DNA from: Hyphomicrobium_A sp963812795 | GTDB lineage: Bacteria; Pseudomonadota; Alphaproteobacteria; Rhizobiales; Hyphomicrobiaceae | NCBI GenBank assembly: GCA_963812795.1 | Contig: CAWEWG010000017.1 | Coordinates: 186,001-250,000, forward strand | Length of the DNA stretch: 64,000 nucleotides | Direction of reading: 5' to 3' | In this document: in pieces, positions 16,424-26,019 of the stretch | Layout: every line of letters begins with the position of its first letter | How positions within the stretch are numbered: position 1 is the stretch's first letter | The notes under the pieces: model-generated | Told to the model about the DNA's origin: nothing | Database searches by the model: none | What the model saw: only the letters and a program-made list of their open reading frames with translations | Position numbers and translations under genes: made by a program

Positions 16424-18053
16424 TCATGCGTTTTTTGCCATCTCGCGCAGCTTGAACTTCTGGATCTTCCCGGTCGAGGTGCGCGGCACCTCGGCGAAGA
16501 CGATGTGGCGCGGCACCTTGTAACGCGCCAGCCGATCGCGCGACCATGCGAGCAGTTCATCGGCGGTCGCCGTCATGCCCGGGCGCAGCTCAATGAAGGC
16601 GCATGGCGTCTCGCCCCACTTCTCGTCCGGCTTGGCGACCACCGCGCAGTAGGCGACAGACGGGTGCTTGTAGAGCACGTCCTCCACCTCGATGGAGGAG
16701 ATGTTCTCGCCGCCGGAGATGATGATGTCCTTCGACCGGTCCTTGAGCTGGATGTAGCCGTCCGGATAGAGGACGCCGAGGTCGCCGGAGTGGAACCAGC
16801 CGCCCTCGAACGCTTCGTCAGTCGCCGCGGGGTTCTTCAGGTAGCCCTTCATGACGATATTGCCGCGGAACATCACTTCGCCGATCGTGGTCCCGTCGGC
16901 GGGCACGCGCGTCATCGTCAGCGGGTCGAGGACGGTGAGGTCTTCCAGCGCCACGTAGCGCACGCCCTGGCGCGTGCGCAGGAAGGCGCGACCTTCGGCG
17001 TCGAGATCGTTCCAGTCGCGGTTCCACTCGTTCACCGTCGCCGGGCCGTAGGTCTCCGTCAGCCCGTAGAGGTGCGTCAGGTGGAAGCCCGCCGCCGTCA
17101 TGGCGTCGAGCACCGCTTGCGGCGGCGGCGCTGCCGCGTGATTGACCGAGACGCGATGGCTGATGGGGCGCTTTTCTTCCGGCGTCGCGTTGAGCAGCGT
17201 CGACATGACGATGGGGGCGCCGGAGAGATGGCGTAACGCGATGCTCGGCGATCGCGTCGTACATGGCCTTGGCGCGCACCCACCGCAGGCACACGTGCGT
17301 GCCGGCGACGACCGACAGCGACCACGGGAAGCACCAGCCGTTGCAGTGGAACATGGGCAGCGTCCACAGATAGACGGGATGCTGGCCCATGCCGGCTTCG
17401 ATGTTGTTGGCGTAGCACATGAGCGCGGCGCCGCGGTGATGGTAGACGACGCCCTTCGGATTGCCCGTGGTGCCGGATGTGTAGTTGAGCGCGATGGCGT
17501 CCCATTCGTCGGACGGCATCCGCCAGACGAACTCAGGGTCGCCGGAGGCGAGCACCGCCTCGTAGTCGTCGGCCGAAAGTTGCTCGCCGGTCTGCGGAAA
17601 CTCGGGGTCGTTGTAGTCGACGATGGCGGGTTTGGCCTGCGCCAGCACCAGGGCCGCCTTCGACAGCGGGGCGAACTCGCGGTCGGTGATCAGCAGCTTG
17701 GAATTTCCGTGGTCGAGCTGGAAGGCGACGATCGCAGCGTCGAGCCGGGTGTTGATGGTGTGCAGCACGGCGCCGATCATGGGCACGCCGTAGTGCGCCT
17801 CGAGCATCGGCGGCGTGTTGGCGAGCAGCACCGACACCGTGTCGCCCGGACCGATGCCGCGCGCTATCAGCCCCGACGCCAGCCGGCGGCAACGCTCGTA
17901 AAACTGCGCGTACGTGAAGCGCTGGTTGCCGTGGATGATGGCGGTGTGGTTGGGGAAGACCAGCGCCGCGCGCTGCAGGAATTGGAGGGGCGTCAGCGGC
18001 TGGTAGTTGGCCGGGTTTTTGTCGAGGTGCTCGTTGTAGGGATTAGTGGGCAT
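16424..18053 (-). pseudogene. Acyl-CoA synthetase (AMP-forming, DmdB-like), single frameshift as read
   Basis: Together the two frames give a 542-residue adenylate-forming CoA ligase for short or medium acids. The N-terminal part has LNYTSGTTGNPKGVVYHHRG (the ATP-binding P-loop) and MFHCNGWCFPWS. The C-terminal part has GLTETYGPATVNEWN, WFHSGDLGVLYPDGY, DRSKDIIISGGENISS and the catalytic lysine in RTSTGKIQKFKL. The frames join near 17236, where one extra C in a CC pair breaks EHRVT-HLSGAP. Everything else is intact, so one sequencing error explains it. The start MPTNPYNEHLDKNPANY matches the methylmercaptopropionate-CoA ligase (DmdB) type, but the substrate is not proven. Confidence 0.85.
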
Positions 18054-18271
18054 GTGCGGCCGGCGCTCGAGGAAAGGGTCTGCAGCGAAATATCCGCAGT
18101 GTCGGCAAAACGCTAGCGAAAGCCGGCATGTCGGGCAACGCCGATGTCGACTGCCCAATCGGTGAGCGCCCGAAGCGCACCAATCCTCCAGAATCTGTGG
18201 TGGGCTATCTGTTGCGGCGTGCTTTTAGCGGCTAATCTTGCCGCACGCGGGGGTGGGCCAGGGAGATGGCC

Positions 18272-18352
18272 ATGAGCGAACTCAAGCAGCAAACGATCGC
18301 ACTATGGATCTTGCTGATGCTACTGATCCTGGTGCCGTGGGCACTGGAATAG
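18272..18352 (+). CDS. Candidate 26-residue single-helix membrane peptide
   Basis: The short frame reads MSELKQQTIALWILLMLLIL and ends VPWALE. It has a polar head, one hydrophobic helix of about 15 residues and an acidic end. AGGGAG lies six bases before the ATG at 18272, which is good spacing; an ATG at 18266 is too close. It stands alone between two minus-strand genes. The peptide type resembles the many small membrane proteins of bacteria, but I do not recognise this one. Confidence 0.4.
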   Translation: MSELKQQTIALWILLMLLILVPWALE

Positions 18353-18443
18353 CGCGCCGGAAAGTGGCGTCGCGTGGGGTGGGCGGCATGCGCTGCCCTG
18401 AGCATACTGGCTGACTAGGCCCGGTCGGCCCGCGGACGATTGC

Positions 18444-19190
18444 TCAGCCCTTGTCGCCATCGTCGTCGGAGCGTTCGCCGCCGGACAGCTCCTTCAGCTT
18501 GGCGAAGACGCGAGCCTGCTCCTCCTGCTCGGTCTCCTCACGCGCCTCCTCGTGCCGCGGCTGCATGATCTCGACCTTGCGCTCGGGCGGCGGCTGCGTC
18601 GTCTCCTCGGTCGGCAGCAGCGTGCCGGCCCGCTCGGCTCCTGTCTTGTCCTTGCGGTCGAGGCGACGCGCCGCCTTCTTCACCTCGGCGTCGAGGTCGA
18701 TCTGCGAGCAGAGCCCGAGGGTAACGGGATCCTGCGGGGTGAGGTTGGGCGCGTTCCAATGCGAGCGTTCGCGGATTTGCGTGATGGTCGGCTTGGTGGT
18801 GCCGACGAGGCGCATGATCTGGCTGTCCTTCAGCTCCGGGTGATTGCGCAGCAGCCACAGGACGGCGTTGGGACGGTCCTGACGGCGCGACACGGGCGTG
18901 TAGCGCGGGCCTTTGCGGCTCGGCGTTTCGGGGACGATGACCTTCGGCTCCGCGAGATGCAGGTCGCGAGAGGGTTCGCGCTCGGCCTCCTCGATGGCTT
19001 CGCGCGTCAACTGGCCCGAGGTGACCGGGTCGAGGCCCTTGATGCCCTGCGCTACGTCGCCGTCGGCGATGCCTTTCACCTCCAGCACGTGCAGACCGCA
19101 GAAAGCGGCGATCTGCTCGAACGTCAGCGACGTGTTCGAGACGAGCCAAACGGCCGTCGCCTTGGGCATCAGGGGCTTGCGATCGCTCAT
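18444..19190 (-). CDS. trcR: TrcR/DUF1013 family cell-cycle transcriptional regulator
   Basis: This 248-residue alphaproteobacterial protein begins MPKATAVWLVSNTSLTFEQI followed by AAFCGLHVLEVKGIADG, the DUF1013 hallmark. RPNAVLWLLRNHPELKDSQI and MRLVGTTKPTITQIRERSHW form a helix-turn-helix-like part. The C-terminal third is charged and low in complexity (EEAREETEQEEQ). The family is described as conserved cell-cycle-linked regulators in alphaproteobacteria. It is divergent from the MaoC gene, with 220 bases between. The name rests on family resemblance. Confidence 0.88.
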   Translation of the reverse strand: MSDRKPLMPKATAVWLVSNTSLTFEQIAAFCGLHVLEVKGIADGDVAQGIKGLDPVTSGQLTREAIEEAEREPSRDLHLAEPKVIVPETPSRKGPRYTPVSRRQDRPNAVLWLLRNHPELKDSQIMRLVGTTKPTITQIRERSHWNAPNLTPQDPVTLGLCSQIDLDAEVKKAARRLDRKDKTGAERAGTLLPTEETTQPPPERKVEIMQPRHEEAREETEQEEQARVFAKLKELSGGERSDDDGDKG

Positions 19191-19410
19191 GGGGGCTTAA
19201 CCTCCGGCTTGCTGCGTCGGTCCGCAGGGCCAAGTATTTTGGGGCAACTGGGGAATTGCGCGCCTTATAGCTCGCTCCGCCCCCGGCGTGCAACCCGCCG
19301 ATGGCCCTTTGGTTGAGCTTGCCCATAAGAGCGCCGATGTTGCCGCGGGGGCCATGCGCGGATAGTGTCGCCGCCGACCGCAGCGGCGAAGACTCGGGAA
19401 GGGCTGAACG

Positions 19411-19845
19411 ATGGGCGAGACGCCAAAGAGCGTTTATTTCGAGGATCTTAGCGTCGGCCAAGAAGCGAGCATAAGCAACACGGTGACGGCCGATGTCATC
19501 GCCGCGTTCGCCGACGTGTCCGGCGACCACAATCCCGTGCATATCGACGCCGACTACGCCGCCAAGACCATGTTCAAGGAGCGCATCGCCCACGGCATGT
19601 TGTCGGCCGCGTACATCTCGGCGGTGTTCGGCATGCAACTCCCGGGCCCGGGCGCCATCTACATTTCGCAGACGCTGAACTTCAAGGCGCCGGTCAAGAT
19701 CGGCGATACCGTCGTCACCACCGTGAAGGTGGCCGAGCTGGTACCCGAGAAGAAGCGCGCCAAGTTCGAGTGCGTGTGCACCGTCAACGGCAAGCCCGTG
19801 GTGCAGGGCGAGGCCGTGCTCATGGTTCCCGCGCGACCGACCTGA
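19411..19845 (+). CDS. MaoC-family (R)-specific enoyl-CoA hydratase
   Basis: This 144-residue hot-dog-fold protein has the hydratase 2 motif FADVSGDHNPVHIDADYA, with the catalytic Asp and His, and GMLSAAYISAVFGMQLPGPG. It is close in size to PhaJ, which feeds (R)-3-hydroxyacyl-CoA into polyhydroxyalkanoate synthesis, but no pha gene is nearby. It starts at ATG 19411, just after GGGAAGGG. It ends 34 bases before ribF and could share its transcript. Confidence 0.92.
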   Translation: MGETPKSVYFEDLSVGQEASISNTVTADVIAAFADVSGDHNPVHIDADYAAKTMFKERIAHGMLSAAYISAVFGMQLPGPGAIYISQTLNFKAPVKIGDTVVTTVKVAELVPEKKRAKFECVCTVNGKPVVQGEAVLMVPARPT

Positions 19846-19879
19846 TCGACTGACTGTCCCCAGCTCACGCGGAGAGGGA

Positions 19880-20806
19880 ATGCTCCTCGTTCACGGCTAC
19901 AAGGATGTGCCGGTCGGAGCGCGCGGTGCGGTGCTCGCCATCGGCAACTTCGACGGCGTGCATCGCGGGCACCAGGCGCTGCTGCGTGCCGCGTCGGCGA
20001 TCGGCCGCGAGCTCGGCGCCCCCGCCGGCGCCCTCGTCTTCGAGCCGCATCCACGCGAGTTCTTCCATCCGGAGGAGCCGCACTTTCATCTGACGCCGCT
20101 GGCGCAGAAGCTGGCGATCTTCGAGCAGCTCGGGCTCGATGTCGCCGTTGTGCTGCCCTTCGATGGCGCCCTGGCCGCCTTGTCGGCGGATGCCTTCGTC
20201 GATCGCGTCATCGTCGACGGCCTCGGCGCCCGCCACGTCGTCATCGGCCATGACTTCTTCTTCGGCAAGAATCGCGGCGGCACGCCGGAGACGATGCAGG
20301 CGGCGGCGGCGCGCTCCGGCTTCGGCATCACCATCATCCCGCCGGTGGCCGAGGACGGCGAAGTGTTCTCCTCCAGCGCCATCCGTCTGCGACTGGCGCA
20401 AGGCGACGTCAAAGGCGCGGCGCGCCTGCTCGGTCGAGCATGGCAGGTCGTCGGGAATGTCGTCGGGGGCGCCAAGCGCGGCACGGGACTCGGCTTCCCA
20501 ACCGCCAACATCCCGCTGCCGCGCGGCACGGCGCTGGGCCACGGCATCTACGCGGTGCGCGTGCATACCGGCGGCGAACGCCATGACGCCGCCGCCTACC
20601 TCGGCACCCGCCCCACTTACGACGACGGCATGCCGGTGCTGGAGGTCTTCCTGTTCGACTTCGACGGCGATCTCTACGGCCAGGAGATCGAGGTGGAGTT
20701 CGTCGACTTCATCCGCGCCGACCGCAAGTTCGATTCCAGCGAGGCGCTGATTGCCCAGATGCAGGACGACGTTGCCCGCGCCCGCGACATCCTGGCCGCC
20801 GGCTAA
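19880..20806 (+). CDS. ribF: Bifunctional riboflavin kinase / FAD synthetase
   Basis: This 308-residue enzyme makes FMN and then FAD from riboflavin and ATP. The N-terminal adenylyltransferase domain has AIGNFDGVHRGHQALLRAA, the nucleotidyl-transferase signature, and VIGHDFFFGKNRGG. The C-terminal kinase domain has GTGLGFPTANIPLP and PVLEVFLFDFDGDLYGQEIE. The length is normal. The order ribF-ileS-lspA is common across proteobacteria, and 85 bases separate it from ileS here. Confidence 0.97.
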   Translation: MLLVHGYKDVPVGARGAVLAIGNFDGVHRGHQALLRAASAIGRELGAPAGALVFEPHPREFFHPEEPHFHLTPLAQKLAIFEQLGLDVAVVLPFDGALAALSADAFVDRVIVDGLGARHVVIGHDFFFGKNRGGTPETMQAAAARSGFGITIIPPVAEDGEVFSSSAIRLRLAQGDVKGAARLLGRAWQVVGNVVGGAKRGTGLGFPTANIPLPRGTALGHGIYAVRVHTGGERHDAAAYLGTRPTYDDGMPVLEVFLFDFDGDLYGQEIEVEFVDFIRADRKFDSSEALIAQMQDDVARARDILAAG

Positions 20807-20891
20807 TCTTCGGCGCTGCCCGGACCGCAGGCTCCTGGATAAGCGCGGGGCATGTTGCTAGAACCCGCGCTTGAAACCGGCGAGAATTGAA

Positions 20892-23800
20892 ATGGCGAAA
20901 GACAACGGCGGCAAGAGCGCCGCCAAAGCGAAGCACAAGCCCGCTGACGGTGTCCCGGCACCGGTGCAGGCCGAGGCTGCCATTCCCGCCGGCTCCGAGG
21001 GGCGCGACTGGAGCAAGACGCTGTTCCTGCCGCAGACCGACTTTCCCATGCGCGCCGGCCTGCCCGACCTCGAGCCGCGCCTGTTGCAGCGCTGGGCGGA
21101 GATGAACCTCTACGAGCGCCTGCGCCAGAAGGGGCGCAACCGCGCCAAGTTCCTGCTGCACGACGGCCCGCCCTACGCCAACGGCAACATCCACATCGGA
21201 CATGCGCTCAACAAGATCCTCAAGGATCTCGTCGTCAAATCGCAGGGCATGCTCGGCTTCGATTCCAACTACGTGCCGGGCTGGGACTGCCACGGCCTGC
21301 CGATCGAGTGGAAGATCGAGGAGAACTATCGCGCCAAGGGCCGCAACAAGGACGCGGTGCCGATCAACGAGTTCCGCGCCGAGTGCCGCGAGTTTGCAGC
21401 GCATTGGATCGACGTGCAGCGCGAGGAGTTCAAGCGCCTCGGCGTCGTCGGCGACTGGGCGCATCCCTACAAGACGATGGACTACGCGGCCGAGGCGATC
21501 ATCGCCGGCGAGATCATGAAGTTCGCCATGAACGGCACGCTGTATCGCGGGTCGAAGCCGGTGATGTGGTCGGTGGTCGAGAAGACGGCGCTGGCCGAGG
21601 CCGAGGTCGAGTACCAGGACTACCAGTCCGACATGATCTGGGTGAAGTTTCCGGTCACACAAGCTGAGGCCAGCGGTTCGGCCAGGCTGGACAAGTTGAT
21701 GGACGCGTCGATCGTCATCTGGACGACAACGCCTTGGACGATCCCCGGCAACCGCGCCATCTCCTTCTCCTCGCAAGATCACCTACGGGCTCTTCGAAGT
21801 GACCGAGGCTCCTGAAGGCAATTGGGCGAAGGCGGGCGAAAAGATCATCCTCGCAGACAAACTCGCTCGACGAAGTGATGAAGGCAGCGAAAGTCGTCAT
21901 TCGCATAAGGTGCAATCGAGTTCCGAGTTGATGGCCACTCGACGGGGCTGGAAGTCGTCGCTGCGCATCCGCTCTGCGGCGCTCGGCTACGATTTCAAAG
22001 TGCCGCTGCTCGACGGCGATCACGTCACCGACGACACGGGCACCGGCTTCGTGCACACGGCGCCGAGCCACGGCGCCGACGACTACAACATTTGGATGTC
22101 GAGCGCCGCCAAGCTGAAAGAGCGCGGCATCGACACCACGATCCCGTTCACCGTCGATGCTGAAGGCGTCTTCACCAAGGACGCGCCGGGCTTCGAGGGC
22201 AAACGCGTGCTCAACGCCAAGGGCGACAAGGGCGACGCCAACGACGCCGTCATCAAGGCGCTCGCCGATGCCGGCGCGCTGATCGCCCGCGGTCGTCTGA
22301 AGCACCAGTATCCGCACTCGTGGCGCTCGAAGAAGCCGGTCATCTTCCGCAACACGCCGCAGTGGTTCATCGCCATGGACAAGCCCGTCAAGGGCATCCC
22401 CAAGAGCGGCAACCAGACGCTGCGACAGCTCGCGGTGAAAGCGATCGATGAGACGGAATGGGTGCCGCAATCGGGCGAGAACCGCATCCTCGGCATGGTC
22501 GAGGGGCGCCCCGACTGGGTCGTGTCGCGCCAGCGCGCCTGGGGCGTGCCGATCACCGTCTTCCGCAACAAGGAGACGGGCGAGGTGATCCCGTCGGCCA
22601 AGTTCGCCAAGTCGAAGGAGCTGATCCTTCGCGTCACGCAGGCGTTCGCAGAGAAGGGCGCCGACGTGTGGTTCGAGGACGGCGCCGCGGAGCGCTTCCT
22701 GACCGGGCTCGTCGACGATGCCGGCGACATGGGAGCAGGTGCGCGACATTCTCGATGTGTGGTTCGATTCGGGCTCGACGCACGCCTTCACGCTGGAGGA
22801 CCCGGCGCACTTCCCGACACTCGCCGGCGTCAAGCGCGTGCGCGACGGCGGCAAGGATCGGGTCATGTACCTCGAAGGCTCCGACCAGCATCGCGGCTGG
22901 TTCCAGTCGTCGCTGCTCGAATCCTGCGGCACGCGTGCACGTGCGCCCTTCGACGTCGTGCTGACGCACGGCTTCGTCCTCGACGAGAAGGGGCAGAAGA
23001 TGTCGAAGTCGCTCGGCAACGTCGTCGCCCCGCAGGAGGTGATGAAGTCGTCCGGCGCCGACATCCTGCGCCTGTGGGTAGCGGCGTCGGATTACTCGGA
23101 CGACCTGCGCATCGGACCCGACATCCTCAAGAACTTCGTCGAGATGTACCGCAAGCTGCGCAACACCTTGCGCTGGATGCTCGGTGCACTCGCCCATCTG
23201 GATCCCGGCGAGCGCGTCAAGTTCAAGGACATGAACGAGTTCGAGCTGGAGCGGCTGATGCTGCATCGGCTGACGGAGCTGGACGTCGAGGTGCGCGCCG
23301 CCTACCAGACGTATGACTACCGCAAGGTGGTTTCCGTGCTGTCGCAGTTCATGAACACCGAGCTGTCGGCATTCTACTTCGACATCCGCAAGGACGCGCT
23401 CTATTGCGAGCCCTATTCCAGCGTGAAGCGGCGCGCCGCGCTCACCGTCATCGACGAGATCTTCAAGGCCCTTCTCGCCTGGCTGGCGCCCATCCTGTCG
23501 TTCACGGCAGAGGAGGCGTGGCTGGCGCGGCAGCCGGGACGTGAGGGCTCGGTGCACCTCGAAACGTTCCCCGAGCTCGACAAGGCCTGGCGTAACGACG
23601 AGCTGGCCAAGAAATGGGAGCTGGTGCGCGACGTGCGTCGTGTCGTCACCGGCGCGCTGGAGCTGGAGCGCGCGGCCAAGCGCATCGGCTCGAGCCTCGA
23701 GGCGGCGCCCGATGTGTATGTCGCCGACCGCGCGATGCTGCGGGCGCTCGAGGGCGTCGAGCTGGAGGAAGTGTCCATCACCAGCGCTGCGCGCCTCATC

Positions 23801-24004
23801 GCCAAGTCGCCGCCCGAGGGCGCCTTCACATTGCCCGATGTGCCAGGTGTCGGCGTCGTGCCGAAGCGTGCCGAAGGCAAGAAGTGCGCGCGCTCGTGGC
23901 GCATCCTCGCCGATGTCGGCGCCGATCCCGACTTTCCCGACCTGTCGCCGCGCGATGCCGCCGCCGTACGCGAGTTCGACCAGCGCGCGAAGGAAATCGC
24001 ATGA
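20892..24004 (+). pseudogene. ileS: Isoleucyl-tRNA synthetase with several apparent frameshifts
   Basis: Three consecutive frames together give a class I IleRS of about 1000 residues. Frame one holds the HIGH region PPYANGNIHIGHALNK. Frame two holds the editing domain TDDTGTGFVHTAPSHGADD and WVVSRQRAWGVP. Frame three holds DVWFDSGSTHAF, the KMSKS loop DEKGQKMSKSLGN and the anticodon-binding domain. Breaks lie near 21775 (one extra base), in a cluster at 21870-21990 where the expected residues hop among all three frames (EVMKAAKVV, LEVVAAHPLCG, LGYDFKVPLL), and near 22717. IleRS is essential and all functional motifs survive, so these are probably consensus errors. ATG 20892 is the start, and the stop overlaps the lspA ATG. 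Confidence 0.9.
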
Positions 24005-24531
24005 CGACCGAAAACGCCGGCATCCGTAGCTGGCTCTGGGGGCCGTACTCGCGGCTCGGCCTCGCCGTATTCCTCGTCACGCTGGTGCTCGACCAGGCGC
24101 ACAAGTGGTGGATGCTCGAGGTCTACAATATCGAGGAGCGGGGGCGCGTCGCCGTCGCGCCCTTCCTCGACCTGGTGTTCGTGAAGAACATCGGCATCAG
24201 CTATTCGATGTTCGACCAGGAGAGCTACACGGGCCAGATCATGCTGGCGGCTTTCGGGCTAGCGGCGACGCTGGCGCTATGGATCTGGCTGGCCCGCGGG
24301 GCCACCGGACGCCTGCTGGCCGTCTCGCTCGGCCTCATCATGGGTGGGGCCATCGGCAACGCCATAGACCGGGTGCTAATCGGCGGAGTTGCCGACTTTT
24401 TCTCCCTGCACGCCTTCGGGTTCTACTGGTATGTCTTTAACATCGCCGACGTGGCCATTGTTGCCGGGGTCCTTGGCCTGCTGTATGACTCCCTGATGGC
24501 GAGTCGCAAAGACGCCGCAAAGCCGTTGTAG
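24001..24531 (+). CDS. lspA: Lipoprotein signal peptidase (signal peptidase II)
   Basis: This 176-residue, four-helix inner-membrane aspartyl protease cleaves the signal peptide of diacylglyceryl-prolipoproteins. The catalytic aspartates lie in IGNAIDRVLIGGVADFFS and FNIADVAIVAG. FVKNIGISYSMF matches the usual NxGxAF region. ATG 24001 overlaps the ileS stop by four bases (ATGA), so the genes are coupled. The product acts on lipoproteins such as the one encoded next. Confidence 0.96.
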   Translation: MTTENAGIRSWLWGPYSRLGLAVFLVTLVLDQAHKWWMLEVYNIEERGRVAVAPFLDLVFVKNIGISYSMFDQESYTGQIMLAAFGLAATLALWIWLARGATGRLLAVSLGLIMGGAIGNAIDRVLIGGVADFFSLHAFGFYWYVFNIADVAIVAGVLGLLYDSLMASRKDAAKPL

Positions 24532-24598
24532 CGCAGGGGATTAGCACTGAGCGCTGCCGCAGCGGAAGATGCGGGACAGGGGCGCCACGGGGGAAGAA

Positions 24599-25054
24599 AT
24601 GCCGCCGAGATCACGTCCTGCCAGTTCAATCCTGCCGGTCATCGCCGCCTGCTGCGCCGCGCTTCTCGCTGCCGGCTGCTCGTCGGATGACGTGCAGTTG
24701 AACGGCGGCATCTTCGACGCCGTCGGCCTCAACGACGCCAAGCCGAAGGGCGATCCCAAGATCGCCGAGCGGGCGCCACTGGTCGTGCCGCCATCGCTCG
24801 ACCGTCTGCCGACGCCGGGCGAGGCACCGGCCCCGACGCAGATCGCCGACATCAAGGATCACGACGCCGCCAAGCAGCTGTCGCGTGAGGAGCTTGAGAA
24901 GCAGCAGGCCGCATACTGCGAGAAGAATTACGATGATCCGATGCGCCGCGGCGAAGAGGTCTCGATGGTCGAGGGGCCGCTCGGCCCATGCCGCAAGTCG
25001 GTGCTGACGGCGATCAAGAAGTGGAACCAGGAAGACGGGACCGAGGGCCAATAG
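24599..25054 (+). CDS. DUF3035/BamF-like outer-membrane lipoprotein
   Basis: This is a 151-residue lipoprotein with lipobox LLAAGCS. The core GIFDAVGLNDAKPKGDPKI then ERAPLVVPPSLDRLPTPGE resembles the DUF3035 pattern (R-x-PL-x-VPP), known in Caulobacter as BamF of the outer-membrane assembly complex. The position directly after lspA is the one BamF usually takes in alphaproteobacteria. The C-terminal half adds a charged helix and two cysteines (AAYCEKNYDD and GPCRKS). The BamF role is inference from motif and location. Confidence 0.72.
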   Translation: MPPRSRPASSILPVIAACCAALLAAGCSSDDVQLNGGIFDAVGLNDAKPKGDPKIAERAPLVVPPSLDRLPTPGEAPAPTQIADIKDHDAAKQLSREELEKQQAAYCEKNYDDPMRRGEEVSMVEGPLGPCRKSVLTAIKKWNQEDGTEGQ

Positions 25055-25104
25055 CCTTCGACCTTGCTCGGACGGTTCCTCTTGCTGCGCTGCGGCGCGC
25101 GGGA

Positions 25105-25124
25105 ATGGGCGAGGAAACGCCCAT
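25105..25124 (+). promoter_or_regulatory. Perfect 7-bp hairpin in the leader upstream of pqqA
   Basis: The arms ATGGGCG and CGCCCAT enclose a six-base loop. It lies between the BamF-like gene and pqqA, about 110 bases before the pqqA start, and no T-run follows. It could be a processing site, a weak terminator or chance. Confidence 0.3.
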
Positions 25125-25237
25125 ATCCATATCCAAAACCCCAAGAATTCGGTTGCGGCCCTGGGTGCGGCAACTTATATCCGTCGCGGGGGGACGGGAG
25201 CGGCCGCTTTCGCCCTCCGTTCAAGGAGGAAACACTC

Positions 25238-25327
25238 ATGAAGACTTGGAACAAGCCGCAGGTGAGCGAGCAGGTCGTTGGCCTCGAGGTCACGTCCTAC
25301 ATGCCGGCCGAGATCGACATCATCTAA
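25238..25327 (+). CDS. pqqA: Coenzyme PQQ precursor peptide PqqA (orphan)
   Basis: This is a 29-residue ribosomal peptide, MKTWNKPQVSEQVVG then LEVTSYMPAEIDII. Glu17 and Tyr21 have the E-x3-Y spacing that is cross-linked by PqqE to make pyrroloquinoline quinone. The EVTSY and AEID ends match methylotroph PqqA peptides as I remember them. A strong ribosome site, AAGGAGG, lies seven to eight bases before ATG 25238, and a strong terminator follows, so it looks like its own transcription unit. No pqqB, C, D or E gene is in the window. PQQ is the cofactor of periplasmic alcohol dehydrogenases such as methanol dehydrogenase. Confidence 0.87.
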   Translation: MKTWNKPQVSEQVVGLEVTSYMPAEIDII

Positions 25328-25351
25328 CGCTGTCGATTTTTTGCGGTACCG

Positions 25352-25387
25352 ATACGGTGGTCGAGAAATCGGCCGCCGTATTTTTTT
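25352..25387 (+). terminator. Rho-independent terminator after pqqA
   Basis: Arms ATACGGTGGTCGA and TCGGCCGCCGTAT (13 pairs, two of them wobble) enclose a short GAAA loop and run straight into TTTTTTT. It begins 24 bases after the pqqA stop. It is the clearest intrinsic terminator in the window and fits a short, strongly expressed pqqA transcript. Confidence 0.85.
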
Positions 25388-25426
25388 GCCTGCAGACCGA
25401 GCCTTGCGAGCGCAGCAGCGACGAGC

Positions 25427-25708
25427 TCACTTGTCGTATTGGCGCTCGACCTTGGCCACCCACGTTTCGAACGAGCCGCGCAGAATGTCGACGTCGAAGC
25501 GCAGACCCTCGGCGACGCCGGCCGGGTGCGCGGGATGCGCGTCGAGCTTGCGGCGGATATCGGCGTGCTTGTCGACCATCGCCTTCCATTCCTTGTGCGC
25601 CTCTGCATCGAGCTCACCGCGTGCGCCCAGTGAGGACTTCGCCGCATGAATGCGCAGCTCGAGGTCGTCGAGCTTGGATTTCGTATCGGCGATCGGGTCC
25701 TGGTTCAT
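25427..25708 (-). CDS. Small helical protein of unknown function
   Basis: This 93-residue, charged, largely helical protein begins MNQDPIADTKSKLDDLELRI and contains two segments likely to pair as a coiled coil (LELRIHAAKSSLGARGELD and WKAMVDKHADIRRKLDAHP). There are no membrane segments, no cysteines and no recognised domain. The Met at 25708 is preceded by GGAGAG-type purines, so the longer reading from 25789 is less likely. It is convergent with pqqA. Confidence 0.65.
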   Translation of the reverse strand: MNQDPIADTKSKLDDLELRIHAAKSSLGARGELDAEAHKEWKAMVDKHADIRRKLDAHPAHPAGVAEGLRFDVDILRGSFETWVAKVERQYDK

Positions 25709-25896
25709 GCTGCTCTCCGCAAATGGTCGTTTCACAAGGCTGCGCGCGTTCTTCGTCGGCGTGCGAACGTAGTGTGCGGACCTCGCCAATTCGTCAATAG
25801 CGCATGCCCATGCGCCGCCGTTCCATGCCGGGCGGCGCTGGTAACCCTGCCGTAACGGGATTTTGCGAGGGCGGCCCTACGTGCCGTCCTTGGCCT

Positions 25897-26019
25897 TCAG
25901 CCGATATCCATCTGGCCCAGCACGGCGGCGATGGCGGCAATCAGCAATAGGCCGACGAAGAACCAGGTGATCGCGCTGTCGCTGTAGGCTTCAAAGGTGC
26001 GTGTCCGTTTGCGTGACAT
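25897..26019 (-). CDS. 40-residue single-helix membrane protein
   Basis: The protein has a basic head, MSRKRTRTFEAYSDS, one hydrophobic helix, WFFVGLLLIAAIAAVLG, and a short QMDIG tail. AAGGAG lies six bases before the ATG, a textbook ribosome site. The basic N-terminus suggests the head stays in the cytoplasm. I do not recognise the family. It is transcribed alone, divergent from the next lipoprotein gene. Confidence 0.68.
   Translation of the reverse strand: MSRKRTRTFEAYSDSAITWFFVGLLLIAAIAAVLGQMDIG

Noticed and set aside
21770..22720. Programmed frameshifting in ileS
   Set aside because: There are several shifts in different directions with no common slippery site; IleRS is not known to use recoding.
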